DNA of 64,000 nt. It comes from CBDBKL01 sp965206675. Lineage in GTDB: Bacteria > Bdellovibrionota > Bdellovibrionia > Bdellovibrionales > JAKFYE01. How positions within the stretch are numbered: position 1 is the first letter of the stretch; every line of letters starts with the position of its first letter. The translations under genes were made by a program, and so were the position numbers. The notes under the pieces are model-generated. The model was not told the origin of the DNA, searched no databases, and saw only the letters and a list, made by a program, of their open reading frames with translations. Of the stretch, positions 42,028 to 51,239 are shown in pieces. The stretch is from contig CBDBKL010000006.1 in assembly GCA_965206675.1 (NCBI GenBank), positions 62,001-126,000 on the forward strand. Direction: 5' to 3'.

Positions 42028-42906
42028 ATGGCAAGTATGAAGATATCGTCGGTTGATGGAAACAGTCAGTGGTTAGATGGGGGCTCGATGTTTGGAAACG
42101 CTCCACGAGCTGTTTGGGAGAAGTGGATACAGGTGGACGAGAAGGGCCGGATTCCTTTAGCTTGTCGTTCTCTACTTTTAGAAGTGGAGGGTAAGAAGGT
42201 TCTTTGTGAGACAGGTATAGGGGCTTTTTTTGATCCTAAGTTAGCGGACCGTTTTGGAGTACAGGATAAAGAGACGCATAAGCTTTTAGAAAACTTAAAC
42301 TCTTTAGGCCTTCAGGAAGAAGACATAGATTATGTGATTTTGTCGCACTTACATTTTGATCATGCAGGGGGATTGTTACCGACGTTTAAGGAGATAGAGG
42401 CGGGTGATTCACGTTTACTGTTTCCAAAGGCAAAGTATTTTGTGGGAAAGGTGGCCTTTGAGCGTGCGGAGAATCCACATGTTAGAGATCGGGCTTCATT
42501 TATTCCACAGTTAACGGAAAAGTTAAAAGCCAGTGGTCGATTAGTTATCATAGAAAACTCTGGTGTTTGTGATGAACTTCCTGGAAAGATAGAGTTTCGT
42601 TTTTCAAATGGTCACACGCCGGGACAGATGCATACGGTTTGTCACTCTGGAGATACGGCAGTGGTTTTTGCTGGGGATTTGGTTCCGGGAACACAGTGGG
42701 TCCATTTACCAATAACGATGGGTTATGATCGTTATGCGGAGATGGTGATTAACGAGAAGGAAGAGTTATACAGAGATGTTGTGAGTAAGGGGTGGTGGAT
42801 TTTTTACACTCATGACAATGAGTATTCGTATTCGAGAGTTGAAAATAAAGAAGGGCGTTTTATTCCTGTGGATTTGAAAAAACAAGTGGCTCATTTAGAG
42901 TTATAG
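42028..42906 (+). CDS. metallo-beta-lactamase-fold hydrolase
   Basis: A 292-residue protein with AAGGAA before the ATG. The zinc motif HLHFDHAGG (about residues 111-119, H-x-H-x-D-H) is followed by a second-shell FSNGHTPGQMHTV His (about 192-204), AGDLVPG (Asp ligand, about 215-221) and a final His in YTHDNEYS (about 260). This order fits the subgroup containing AHL lactonases and related periplasmic or cytosolic hydrolases. No signal peptide is seen. Substrate unknown. It is divergent from the type IIG gene and lies just left of tRNA-Ala. Confidence 0.85.
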   Translation: MASMKISSVDGNSQWLDGGSMFGNAPRAVWEKWIQVDEKGRIPLACRSLLLEVEGKKVLCETGIGAFFDPKLADRFGVQDKETHKLLENLNSLGLQEEDIDYVILSHLHFDHAGGLLPTFKEIEAGDSRLLFPKAKYFVGKVAFERAENPHVRDRASFIPQLTEKLKASGRLVIIENSGVCDELPGKIEFRFSNGHTPGQMHTVCHSGDTAVVFAGDLVPGTQWVHLPITMGYDRYAEMVINEKEELYRDVVSKGWWIFYTHDNEYSYSRVENKEGRFIPVDLKKQVAHLEL

Positions 42907-42985
42907 GATTTTTTATAATAGTGTTCATGAATATATATTTAGTATTTCATAGAGCCATATTTGAATGTTAATGAGATTAAGTTTT

Positions 42986-44836
42986 TTAAATGATTTTTAA
43001 AATTATGGGGCCGTAGCTCAGCTGGGAGAGCGTTACACTGGCAGTGTAAAGGTCGACGGTTCGATCCCGTTCGGCTCCACCATTCCCAACGCTGGACGAA
43101 CCAGCGACCATTAAAAAGTCATCGTGGCCAAGAACAGAAGTCCCCAGCCCGATAGCCTTTTTTATGCCTGAAAACTTATCCTCACGAGATGCATTTTTGC
43201 GAAATGATGCCTCAAGTAGCCTTCCGAGTTTACGAAAAGGGAGGACAACCCCTTGCTTGTCAGAGGCCTTTCCAAAGGCCCTAGCTTGGCGGTATTCATT
43301 GGCCCAGAAATCAATTTGGATAACATTCTCTGGGTGAACACGAATAGATTTGATTACCTCTTGCACAATGGCCCGTTTCTTGGAAACTTTTGCCTTGCGA
43401 AAACTATCCTGACGGAGCTTTCTTATTCCATCCAAAATTAAATTGGGATCAATTGCCCTACCTTCAACTTCAAATAAAGATTTTTCCTCCAGCTTTAACT
43501 TTTCGTTTTCCAGTTTTTCAAGCCTCTCTTCATTTTCCTTGATACGCACAAGTAAGGCCTCAAGTCCCTTTGCTACTTGGTTATCGGCCACAAGATTAAC
43601 TAGTTTTTCATTTTCCAACTTTAGCTTTTCAATCTCTCTTTTCTTTTTTCCAAGAAGTGCTTTTGAAACTTTCGGCCGGCTTTTTATCTGCTCAGACAAT
43701 GCCTTAACAAATTGCTCACTCATCGCCTCGTTATTAATCAGAGAAAACAACTGCTTTCTAATCAACTTCTCAAATGCCTCTGCGCTATACCTTTGAATTT
43801 TGCAGTTTGTTTTTTTTGTATGCCCGTAATAAAAATACTTCCCGTTTCGTCCCGTTCCCGACTGTCCACAAAGTGGCCCACCACATTCATCACAGATAGT
43901 AATGCCGGAGTAGGAAAAATCAAACGTGGTTGCATATTTAACTTTTTTATTCAAATTGAGTTTTTCTTGAACCCTAGAAAAAGTATCCTCGTCAATAATA
44001 GCATCCCAACTGGCCTTAACAATGGCGTATTTATCTTCTTGCTTTAAAGATTCTTGATTAAGCTCTTTATTTATCTTATTGACTTCACGCTTTCCAATGT
44101 ATGCATGATTAGTTAAAGTTCTCCAAATTGAATCGGTTGTAAATTTCTTGCCACCGCATTTATTTCCTGTTCTGCTAACCCAAGATTTGTTTCTACATTC
44201 ACGACTTTCAAGATCACGAACAATTTCAGCAAGGCTTTTTCCAGATAGATATGAATCAAAAATACCTTTCACTATCTCGGCCTCTTTTGGGTTTACAAGG
44301 AGCTTTCCCGATTGGGAGGAATCCTTGTCATAACCAAGAAAAGGGGTTCCGCCATTTGAAAGACCACGAAGTGCCCGCGCATGAAAATTACTTTTAATTC
44401 TTTCGGCCGTTAGCTCACGTTCAAATTGGGCCAATGCCATAATAATTGTCATAAAGACTTTTCCAGCAGGGCTTGTCGTATCAAAGTCGTATTGAAGGCA
44501 AATGAAATCGCAGCCGCAATCTTCAAGCTCTTTAATGAAATTTAAAAAGTCAGTGACAGAACGGCTTAAGCGAGAAAGCTCTGTTACTAAAATTGTATTA
44601 ATGCGTTTACTTTTCACATCGTAAAGCATTCTCTGAAACTCTGGGCGGTCAGTGTTTTTCCCCGAGTAGGCCTCATCTTTATAGATATTAACGAGTTTTC
44701 CCCATTTGCCATTTTCATAGGTGTTTTTTTCATTAACTTTCATCTTAAGTCTTTGAATTTGAGAAGTAATCGACCCTTCCTTATTTCTTGCCTGTTCGTC
44801 CGTACTAACTCTACAGTAAATTGCTACTTTTCTCAT
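42986..44836 (-). CDS. large serine recombinase (site-specific integrase), fused in frame to tRNA antisense
   Basis: The 616-residue product has an N-terminal resolvase domain with the nucleophile in YCRVSTDEQ (Ser about residue 10) and TELSRLSRS. The recombinase domain has GTPFLGYDKDSSQ and the RTLTNHAYIGKRE region. The zinc ribbon CDECGGPLCGQSGTG...NCKIQRY lies at about 313-350 and a Lys/Glu-rich coiled coil at about 385-465. It integrates and excises DNA by double-strand exchange at short att sites. Its last ~31 residues (ERDRTVDLYTASVTLSQLSY) are tRNA-Ala read backwards, so the frame crosses the element-chromosome junction. It forms a pair with the XRE gene 4 bp upstream. Confidence 0.92.
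   Translation of the reverse strand: MRKVAIYCRVSTDEQARNKEGSITSQIQRLKMKVNEKNTYENGKWGKLVNIYKDEAYSGKNTDRPEFQRMLYDVKSKRINTILVTELSRLSRSVTDFLNFIKELEDCGCDFICLQYDFDTTSPAGKVFMTIIMALAQFERELTAERIKSNFHARALRGLSNGGTPFLGYDKDSSQSGKLLVNPKEAEIVKGIFDSYLSGKSLAEIVRDLESRECRNKSWVSRTGNKCGGKKFTTDSIWRTLTNHAYIGKREVNKINKELNQESLKQEDKYAIVKASWDAIIDEDTFSRVQEKLNLNKKVKYATTFDFSYSGITICDECGGPLCGQSGTGRNGKYFYYGHTKKTNCKIQRYSAEAFEKLIRKQLFSLINNEAMSEQFVKALSEQIKSRPKVSKALLGKKKREIEKLKLENEKLVNLVADNQVAKGLEALLVRIKENEERLEKLENEKLKLEEKSLFEVEGRAIDPNLILDGIRKLRQDSFRKAKVSKKRAIVQEVIKSIRVHPENVIQIDFWANEYRQARAFGKASDKQGVVLPFRKLGRLLEASFRKNASREDKFSGIKKAIGLGTSVLGHDDFLMVAGSSSVGNGGAERDRTVDLYTASVTLSQLSYGPIILKII
43007..43082 (+). tRNA. tRNA-Ala (GGC anticodon), probable island insertion site
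   Basis: Complete cloverleaf: acceptor GGGGCCG/CGGCTCC, anticodon loop CTGGCAG (GGC), T-loop TTCGATC and encoded CCA. It is the left boundary of the island; the recombinase reads into it from the right. Just right of it, GCTGG-ACGAA-CCAGC (43091-43105) is a small inverted repeat that could belong to the att site. Confidence 0.96.
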
Positions 44837-44840
44837 GAAG

Positions 44841-45098
44841 CTATTTTCTCCTCCTATTTTCTAATTTTTTCACAACTAATTTAATCTTCAGTCCAATGCC
44901 GTTAGCGATTCTTACTAATTGATTAAGAGAAATTGCCTTTTCAGTACCTCGAAGTGTTTTGTTTACATTTCGTCGATCCATTCCGACAATCCTTCCAACG
45001 TCACCTTGAGATAACCCCTGCCTTTTCATCTCTTTTAAAATTGCATCCGTCAAATCCTCTTTAAGATCGGGGACTTGGGTATTACTTAAATCAACCAT
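44841..45098 (-). CDS. XRE-family regulator next to the recombinase
   Basis: An 85-residue protein with a Cro/CI-type helix-turn-helix: MKRQGLSQGDVGRIVGMDRRNVNKTLRGTEKAIS (about 24-57), then LVRIANGIGLKIKLVV. It lacks the long C-terminal domain of phage repressors and resembles small HTH regulators that control integrases or toxin pairs. It lies 4 bp upstream of the recombinase, so the two are almost certainly cotranscribed and the protein probably represses its own operon. Confidence 0.85.
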   Translation of the reverse strand: MVDLSNTQVPDLKEDLTDAILKEMKRQGLSQGDVGRIVGMDRRNVNKTLRGTEKAISLNQLVRIANGIGLKIKLVVKKLENRRRK

Positions 45099-45515
45099 AT
45101 TACAAATAGGATAGCGTGTTTTTACACACTAGTCAAGAATAAAAAAACCATCCGCTTTTACAGGCACTTACGTTGTTAAATTTGGGTAGATCAGCCTGCA
45201 AAGCCGCCTTAAGCGGGCCTTGTTCTCATATTTCCCAATCGGGATGGGTCTAAAAACTATCTTGAAATTCTTAATATCCTTCTCATTCATCGTTTTTTTA
45301 GATCGCTTTGCCGATTTGTTTTTTGGCATACTTTTAAGCAGTCTGATTTATTGCGGGGTTTCCTTTCAAATTACCAAGCCGATTAAAGTTTTTGGTCATG
45401 TTTTTTGAATTCCTTTTTTTAAGTTGCATATTCCTAAAGCGTTAATCTTTAACAGAGAGTTTAAGGGCTAGTCTCATATGCTGAATTTCCTCACAAGGAG
45501 TTGACTAATCAAAAA
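45099..45515. other. 417-bp gap with one doubtful small membrane frame
   Basis: A plus-strand frame at 45220-45408 would encode 62 hydrophobic residues with two possible membrane segments (KFLISFSFIVFLDRF, FGILLSSLIYCGV). Its start lacks a good ribosome-binding site and I do not annotate it as a gene. AAGCCGCCTTAAGCGGGCTT-like inverted sequence at about 45200-45220 may be a hairpin. The left end should contain the XRE promoter. Confidence 0.35.
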
Positions 45516-47978
45516 TCAGGCGACCAATTTTTTTAAGTCTTCAAGAATATATTTTTCTGGATTTAAAGATGTTGTTTCTTGATCTCTAAACATTCTCACT
45601 ATTTCATTCAGTTTAACCCTATTCATAAACCCAAGGTCACAAAGTTTTACAAAATCATCTTTTGAAATCCCTGTCATAACCTCAAAAAATTCTGGCGATT
45701 TTGTTTGAATAACGTGATCTATATTGTATTCTCTCTCATAAGTCATATAAATAAAATCTGACATACAAATGGCAAGTCTTTTTATTTGAGTTGCATACCA
45801 TTTTTTACGAGTTTGGCGTTCTTTATCCCTGTCTTTCTCTGAAAAATCATCAATTATTTTTTCTTTTTCCTCGATTGGAAGATTTGGATCAAGTATCGCC
45901 TCATCTAAAATAGAAGCATCTGCCCCTATTTGAGCAAGTTCTTCTACATTGATATTTCCCACATCTTGAGTTCTATATCCCTTGACTTTTTTCAGTATCT
46001 CTAGAAGATCAGGGTTATTTTCAAGAAGCCTTAAGCAACTATAATTTACCAAAGTATTTGACGTAATCTTTCTGGCAAGAGCGATTTTTGAACCTTCATG
46101 ATTGAGGGCTTCAAAAATATCTTTTGATGTTGTTGGAGTGCTAACCAAGCTACCTTCATAAAATCTTTTAATATCTAAGGTGTCACATAGTCCTGTGGTG
46201 ATAATCTCTAAGTTATCCTTGCTAGAATCCAATTTTCCTTCTGAGCTTTCTTTTTGAGCAATTTGATCTGCAATATTCAGTGCACAATCATAGGTAACTT
46301 TTAAAGAGCGAGTAATGGCAAAATCAAAAACCCACGCCTTTCTTTTTAAAATCTTTTTTGTTTTCTTGTCAACCCAAGAAGACTGAACACGAAAGATTGC
46401 TTGAAAATAAGATTCTGCTGACTGAACATCTGTCAGTATAAGAATGCTATCCCACTCTTTTATTGTTACTCCAGTTAAAAACCTCCCACAAGTAAAAGTA
46501 ATAGTTCCAAGCTTGGAAGAGTCCTTGTTGATTTTCTCGATAGCTTCTTGAACCTTGCCCTTGTCCCTTGCGATTATATTCTCATCATTATCATTGCTCT
46601 TATTATCACTTCCTGAAGCGTTAATGAGAGTAAATTTTGAAAAATAAGGATGCACTTCAAGTTTTTTAATCAGCGCAGTTATTGAATCAACTCGATTTAC
46701 CCACCACACACTATGCCTTTTAGCAGGGCACCCTAAATTTTCACCAAGCTTGCCATATACGCTTATTGACCTTGCGCCATGCCCTGACTTATGAAGGCCT
46801 TCAATGAAGTGATCTACGGCATCTTCATGTACAAAATTTCCATTTTGTGTTTCAAGCAATGTGTTAAGAGAAAAATCTATATCATCGGTTTTAAATTTAT
46901 CTTTTTGCTCCTTAATATCATCTTCAGTAATTTCTATAGTAGAGATATTTATATCAGGAAGTTGCCTGTACACACCTTCTTTTTCTTCGTTGGGATCTAG
47001 CTCTGCTTCTCTTTTTTTTCTTTTTTGCTCATCAAGGTAGCTGTAGGTATAAACTTGTTGAGGGCAAAAATCATCTTGCTCAATTAATCTGAAAGGGGTC
47101 CCCGATAGTCCTAATCTATTCTTATACTTAAGTTTATCTAATATATTTTTTGCCCTTTCAGTTCGACTTCCATAATGAACCTCATCGAAAATTATTAAGT
47201 CCCAAGATATGTTTGGAATTTTATGAAGCCTTTCCTTGGTATTACCGTTTTTGTCTATCCATAAATCTTGAAGGGAAACACACATAACGATTGGCCCATT
47301 GATCTGGGGAAAATTTCCATTATTGGTTAAAGTTGGATCTAACGGTCTATCACTTTTCTTTTTGGCTCTGACTCCTGTCCAACTATCAAACGCAATGTGA
47401 TTATTTACTGTATCAATCCATTCACCGATAACATCTGGCTTATATGTGACTACTAATGTATATTGACAGCTTAGGGCCTTAGCCAAGTGGATGCTAGTAA
47501 AACATTTTCCAAATCTCATTTTCGCATTGATGAGAAATCTGTTTGAATGAGTCGCTGAGCCAATAACTTCTTTAGGGTATTCTTTCAGAAACCACTTCTT
47601 CGCTTTTTCGACAGCCATCTGCTGCTCCTCTCTAGGAGAAAAATTATCAGATCTATTGCTGCCATATTTGATTTTATTGTATGCTTTTCTAACCTCACTA
47701 AATGGGTCATTTTTGTTACCTGTTTTAAACCACTCTTTACCCGGCCCATCTTTAATCCATTTGCAACCATTTAAAATCATTTGGTTGTGTATATCTTTAT
47801 CCGTTTTTCCTTCAGGAAGTTCACCTATTAGCAAAAACTTAGGTCGCTCTGGATTACTTGTTCCGAACTGCTCTTCAACACGCTCCTTGGATCGACCAAT
47901 TTTGGAATGACCAACCTTGACCATACCTTGTTGCAGATACGTTTCCGTGGAGTAGGCATATAGCTCTTTCTTTGCCAT
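45516..47978 (-). CDS. SF2 helicase with N-terminal GIY-YIG-like (T5orf172-type) domain, restriction-system subunit
   Basis: An 820-residue protein. The N-terminal ~105 residues hold GMVKVGHSKIGRSKERVEEQ (about 18-37), the K-[IV]-G-x-[ST]...R signature of GIY-YIG/T5orf172 nuclease-like domains. A superfamily 2 helicase follows, with a Walker-A-like NAKMRFGKCFTS (151-162), DEVH box (265-268), LSGTPF motif III and a C-terminal helicase half with FRVQSSW near residue 545. The C-terminal ~250 residues are helical and charged. It starts at the base after the stop of the upstream methylase, so translation is coupled. With two methylases it probably forms the translocating nuclease of a restriction-modification system, cutting DNA that lacks the host mark. 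The subtype is uncertain. Confidence 0.8.
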   Translation of the reverse strand: MAKKELYAYSTETYLQQGMVKVGHSKIGRSKERVEEQFGTSNPERPKFLLIGELPEGKTDKDIHNQMILNGCKWIKDGPGKEWFKTGNKNDPFSEVRKAYNKIKYGSNRSDNFSPREEQQMAVEKAKKWFLKEYPKEVIGSATHSNRFLINAKMRFGKCFTSIHLAKALSCQYTLVVTYKPDVIGEWIDTVNNHIAFDSWTGVRAKKKSDRPLDPTLTNNGNFPQINGPIVMCVSLQDLWIDKNGNTKERLHKIPNISWDLIIFDEVHYGSRTERAKNILDKLKYKNRLGLSGTPFRLIEQDDFCPQQVYTYSYLDEQKRKKREAELDPNEEKEGVYRQLPDINISTIEITEDDIKEQKDKFKTDDIDFSLNTLLETQNGNFVHEDAVDHFIEGLHKSGHGARSISVYGKLGENLGCPAKRHSVWWVNRVDSITALIKKLEVHPYFSKFTLINASGSDNKSNDNDENIIARDKGKVQEAIEKINKDSSKLGTITFTCGRFLTGVTIKEWDSILILTDVQSAESYFQAIFRVQSSWVDKKTKKILKRKAWVFDFAITRSLKVTYDCALNIADQIAQKESSEGKLDSSKDNLEIITTGLCDTLDIKRFYEGSLVSTPTTSKDIFEALNHEGSKIALARKITSNTLVNYSCLRLLENNPDLLEILKKVKGYRTQDVGNINVEELAQIGADASILDEAILDPNLPIEEKEKIIDDFSEKDRDKERQTRKKWYATQIKRLAICMSDFIYMTYEREYNIDHVIQTKSPEFFEVMTGISKDDFVKLCDLGFMNRVKLNEIVRMFRDQETTSLNPEKYILEDLKKLVA

Positions 47979-49427
47979 CTAAGACCATTCTCCAATTTTT
48001 TTATCCAGATGAAGCATTTCTTCTCTTGTTAAATCAAAATATCTCGCAAGGCTTTTGTCATCAATTTCGGATAGATCTTCCATGAGAGGTACCCATGACC
48101 ACCTATCTTTTGGAATATCTTGGGTTAGCTTTCTTAACCCTAATAAGTATCGGCAAAAATTTGTCTGAAGATATCTGATTAAACTTAAAGCTTCATTTTT
48201 ATTTTCAAACGAACCTATTACATTATATGTTTCGGTAGAAATAGCCCCTTTTTCAATTAAGAAAATCTGATGTTTTGGAAGTGTACACCTTCTTGCGCCC
48301 GTTGCATACGCTCTGGGAATAGCCACTTTCCACTCATCAATACTTTCTGAATGTCTAATTACATTACTTCTCTTGATCCATTTTATTTTTCTGCCTTTTG
48401 TGTAACACTTTACCGAATCACTTTTATCTTTTTCATATTCACTACTTGTAGAAAAGTAGTTAGTTGGAAGTCCAAAAGGTTTTCTTGACCAAGCAATATC
48501 TGATACAAAACACCCTTGGTGCTTGTTTAAAACCTTAGTCACAATAGAACTAGCCTTGGGGTCATCTGGTATAATATCGAACCTAGATAAATCGACTTCG
48601 ATTTCTTCACCTGAGTCGATAAACTTAGTCATTCCCAAATAATCCTTGTCAATATTCAAAAAACAAACCCCACCTTGTACATGAACAGTTGGGAACACAT
48701 CCTCAGAGCGTCCAAAATACGACAAGTTTTTCACATGTTGTGATTCCATTATTCTGCGCCTGAATTTCGCCAAGCCCTTACCAGAAGAAAACCAACGAGC
48801 TGGAATGACAAGCACAAATTCATTTATTGATTTGTTTTCAAAGAGATGTTCAACGAAGATGTTATAAATTGGCTTAGCACTGGCTTTTGCACCTCCATCA
48901 GCTTCTTGATAGGGCGGGTTCCCAACAACTATTATTCTTTTATTTCCTGATTTATCTTTTATATATTCAACCATATTTTCAAACTCCTTTTTAAAAATGT
49001 TTTCATCTAATTTTCCATCTATCTCTGAAAGGTAATTTCCGTTTTTGATAATATGGTTATATTTTTCATCATGAGATTTTGTATTTCCAAGAAAAGTTCT
49101 CAAACTAAGCCTGTGGTGCCTTTCATCAGGGGCAAGGGCAAAATATCTGTTTGATTCAAAAATTTCCTTATGAATATCCTTTACATCCATTAGTTTCGAT
49201 TGTTTCTTAAGCACTGAAACACAACTCATATATGAACAGGCAAACAATAGTTCCCCTGCTTTACAGAAGGGGTCAAAAAAAACTACATTTTTATCTAAAA
49301 AAACATCAGAAGACAACAAAGACACCATCTCAATTGCTTTATCCATTCTAAGTATGGGTTGATCCCGACCAATTGTATCCCCGAGTACGTCAACAACATG
49401 GGCACTTGGTTTCAGTAGGGCACTCAT
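47979..49427 (-). CDS. N6-adenine DNA methyltransferase, Eco57I-like
   Basis: A 482-residue methylase with a motif-I-like FFDPFCKAGELLF (about 49-61) and the catalytic GNPPYQEADGG (about 168-178), the N-P-P-Y of adenine methylases. A C-terminal part of about 200 residues looks like a target-recognition domain. Motif I has Lys in place of the usual second Gly (FCKAG rather than CGSG), which may weaken AdoMet binding unless the partner at 49430-50206 helps. It lies between that partner (2-bp gap) and the helicase (no gap). Family members modify one strand of the restriction site. Confidence 0.82.
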   Translation of the reverse strand: MSALLKPSAHVVDVLGDTIGRDQPILRMDKAIEMVSLLSSDVFLDKNVVFFDPFCKAGELLFACSYMSCVSVLKKQSKLMDVKDIHKEIFESNRYFALAPDERHHRLSLRTFLGNTKSHDEKYNHIIKNGNYLSEIDGKLDENIFKKEFENMVEYIKDKSGNKRIIVVGNPPYQEADGGAKASAKPIYNIFVEHLFENKSINEFVLVIPARWFSSGKGLAKFRRRIMESQHVKNLSYFGRSEDVFPTVHVQGGVCFLNIDKDYLGMTKFIDSGEEIEVDLSRFDIIPDDPKASSIVTKVLNKHQGCFVSDIAWSRKPFGLPTNYFSTSSEYEKDKSDSVKCYTKGRKIKWIKRSNVIRHSESIDEWKVAIPRAYATGARRCTLPKHQIFLIEKGAISTETYNVIGSFENKNEALSLIRYLQTNFCRYLLGLRKLTQDIPKDRWSWVPLMEDLSEIDDKSLARYFDLTREEMLHLDKKIGEWS

Positions 49428-49429
49428 TT

Positions 49430-50206
49430 TTACACACCTTCTTCCAAGGGCTGATATTCAGGTGCAAAATCTTTACTTTTGAATAAAAATTTAGCAAAAG
49501 AAAATTCATTGCTAATCAATTTTTTCTTACCAATTAAACTCGTTATAAAAGCAGAGGCTTTTTCAAAGATGATTGGAATAGAGTTTTCTGCCTCACACTT
49601 TTCAAAGAAATTTGCCCAAGTTAATCTGAACTCCATTTTTTGATGGCCTCTTTTGTTAAACCATTTTTTTCCTGGCTTTGTTTTCGAGGCTTTTTCTTTG
49701 GCCACAACCTCAGAGCTTAGTGATGAGAGGGTTTCATTTTCATGGATTTGCCACTTAATCGCAGACAAAATATGTGCAAAGAAATCTTCGTAGTCAGATA
49801 TTAAATCCAATGAATTTTCATAACCAATTTTAGATTTTATAAAACTCAAGGTATAAACAAGAACTCTAGTTCGGCAATTATTTACATTCTTTGAGTCAAT
49901 ATCAATTGCCCACAAAGTATTTAAAGAGTTAGCTACTGCATAGAAGGCTGCATTTTTAGAGTATTGTGGCAATGCTTTTCTATATAAGGAATCTAATCTC
50001 CGACGATAAATTGCAAGAACAATATTTCCATGGCCACAACATGGCTCAAAGAATATATTATTTTCATTTGACCAGAAACCGCGCCTATTTTTACTTAATA
50101 AGTCAAGCATATCTTCAACATATTTCTCAGGAGTAAAGACTTCTCCCAAATCCCTTATGCGATCCCTGCTTCTGTGAGGCAAAGCGCCTATTTCTATAAT
50201 GTTCAT
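49430..50206 (-). CDS. second methyltransferase-like protein of the restriction operon, lacking a visible NPPY
   Basis: A 258-residue protein beginning MNIIEIGALPHRSRDRIRDL. GEVFTPEKYVEDMLDLL (about 21-37) and FFEPCCGHGNIVLAIYRRRL (about 52-71) are the pre-motif-I and motif I elements of gamma-type N6 adenine methylases. An acidic motif II, WAIDIDSKN, follows at about 105-113. I find no N-P-P-Y/F, so it may be a partner that supplies AdoMet binding rather than a complete enzyme. It is the first gene of the three-gene operon with the Eco57I-like methylase and the helicase. Confidence 0.7.
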   Translation of the reverse strand: MNIIEIGALPHRSRDRIRDLGEVFTPEKYVEDMLDLLSKNRRGFWSNENNIFFEPCCGHGNIVLAIYRRRLDSLYRKALPQYSKNAAFYAVANSLNTLWAIDIDSKNVNNCRTRVLVYTLSFIKSKIGYENSLDLISDYEDFFAHILSAIKWQIHENETLSSLSSEVVAKEKASKTKPGKKWFNKRGHQKMEFRLTWANFFEKCEAENSIPIIFEKASAFITSLIGKKKLISNEFSFAKFLFKSKDFAPEYQPLEEGV

Positions 50207-50416
50207 TGCTAGACCATCAGTTACTACAAACTAAATCGGCCTATTTATTGAGAGAATTAAGAAAAAAACTCCATATATTGCCAATAGGAAAAAATATCGA
50301 CTCAAGTCTTACCCTTTATGTCAAATATTTGAGAACCAATACTACCTGGTTACGGGTAGCATTGATTTTTAGGCCACCGTTCCATAATTCAAATTTCCAA
50401 GCTAATTAGGGTCACC

Positions 50417-50740
50417 TTATTCATGGGAACTCGCTTTTCCCTGCACGATCTTTTTATATTTATAATTTAGGTTGAGTTTCTGAATAGTCTCTTTAAGGTC
50501 AACCCCAGATTTCATGGCCTCTCTGAGAAATTTTTTTTCATTAAAGAACTCTCGCTCAAGGGCTTTCATGTCTTTTTTAAACTGTCCCTTCTTTAAATAA
50601 CGCTCAATCACGATAGAGGCCAGGGAAGAAGGACTTAGGGTTATCGCCTGGCACTCGCTCTTGAGAGTATTCATCATTTCATAAAGGGCCTTTGACCCTT
50701 TGGCGTTTAGCCCCAGTCTAATAGTTTTGTTATCTTGCAT
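50417..50740 (-). CDS. small charged protein, unknown function
   Basis: I start it at the ATG at 50740 because GGGGGAG lies six bases upstream; an in-frame frame extends to 50857 but that part lacks such support. The 107-residue product (MQDNKTIRLGLNAKGSKAL...) has a motif TLSPSSLASIVIERYLKKG that could be a ribbon-helix-helix or helical DNA-binding segment, followed by lysine/glutamate-rich helices. It may be a small regulator or antitoxin-like protein. It lies between the restriction operon and the IS3 element, facing left. Confidence 0.5.
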   Translation of the reverse strand: MQDNKTIRLGLNAKGSKALYEMMNTLKSECQAITLSPSSLASIVIERYLKKGQFKKDMKALEREFFNEKKFLREAMKSGVDLKETIQKLNLNYKYKKIVQGKASSHE

Positions 50741-50928
50741 TTCTGTCTCCCCCAGTTGACTTGCTCCATTGAATATTATCTGAAATATTCCATATTCTAT
50801 GCCTTTCAATGACTTTGTTTCCTTTTCTATGGGTTGGAATAAGTTCTTCTGACTCAACGGAAAAATGACCTGGTCGGCTTAATCCTTACCAACTAAAATG
50901 TTGGTTGCAGCGCAAAAAAGGAGGCCAT

Positions 50929-51207
50929 ATGCCCAGAAAACGCTTCTCCACAGAGGAGATCATCAAGCACATCAGAACCGCCGAAATTGAGCAGGCAAGA
51001 GGTGTTTCTCAAGACATGATTGCCAAGAGGATTGGGGTCAGTTCTGTAACCCTATCCCGGTGGAAAAAAGAGTTTGGTGGCCTAAGAATTGACCAGGCCA
51101 AAAGGCTCAAACAGTTGGAAAAAGAAAATGCTCAACTCAAACGACTGCTCGCCGATTCTGAGCTCGATAAGTTTATTCTCAAGGAAACCCTTGGGGGAAA
51201 CCTCTAG
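50929..51207 (+). CDS. IS3-family transposase OrfA
   Basis: A 92-residue protein from the ATG at 50929, with AAAGGAGG placed well upstream. It contains the helix-turn-helix RISTEE-type start (MPRKRFSTEEIIKHI) and SSVTLSRWKKEFGG recognition helix, then the leucine zipper KRLKQLEKENAQLKRLLADS (about 67-86 in the longer frame). In IS3 elements OrfA binds the ends, and a -1 ribosomal frameshift produces the OrfAB transposase. OrfB begins 33 bp downstream in another frame. Confidence 0.9.
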   Translation: MPRKRFSTEEIIKHIRTAEIEQARGVSQDMIAKRIGVSSVTLSRWKKEFGGLRIDQAKRLKQLEKENAQLKRLLADSELDKFILKETLGGNL

Positions 51208-51239
51208 GCCCGGCTAGAAGAAAGGCTCTGGCCAGTCAT

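Noticed and set aside
45220..45408. 62-residue hydrophobic plus-strand frame
   Set aside because: No convincing ribosome-binding site and no recognisable family; noted in the gap description only.
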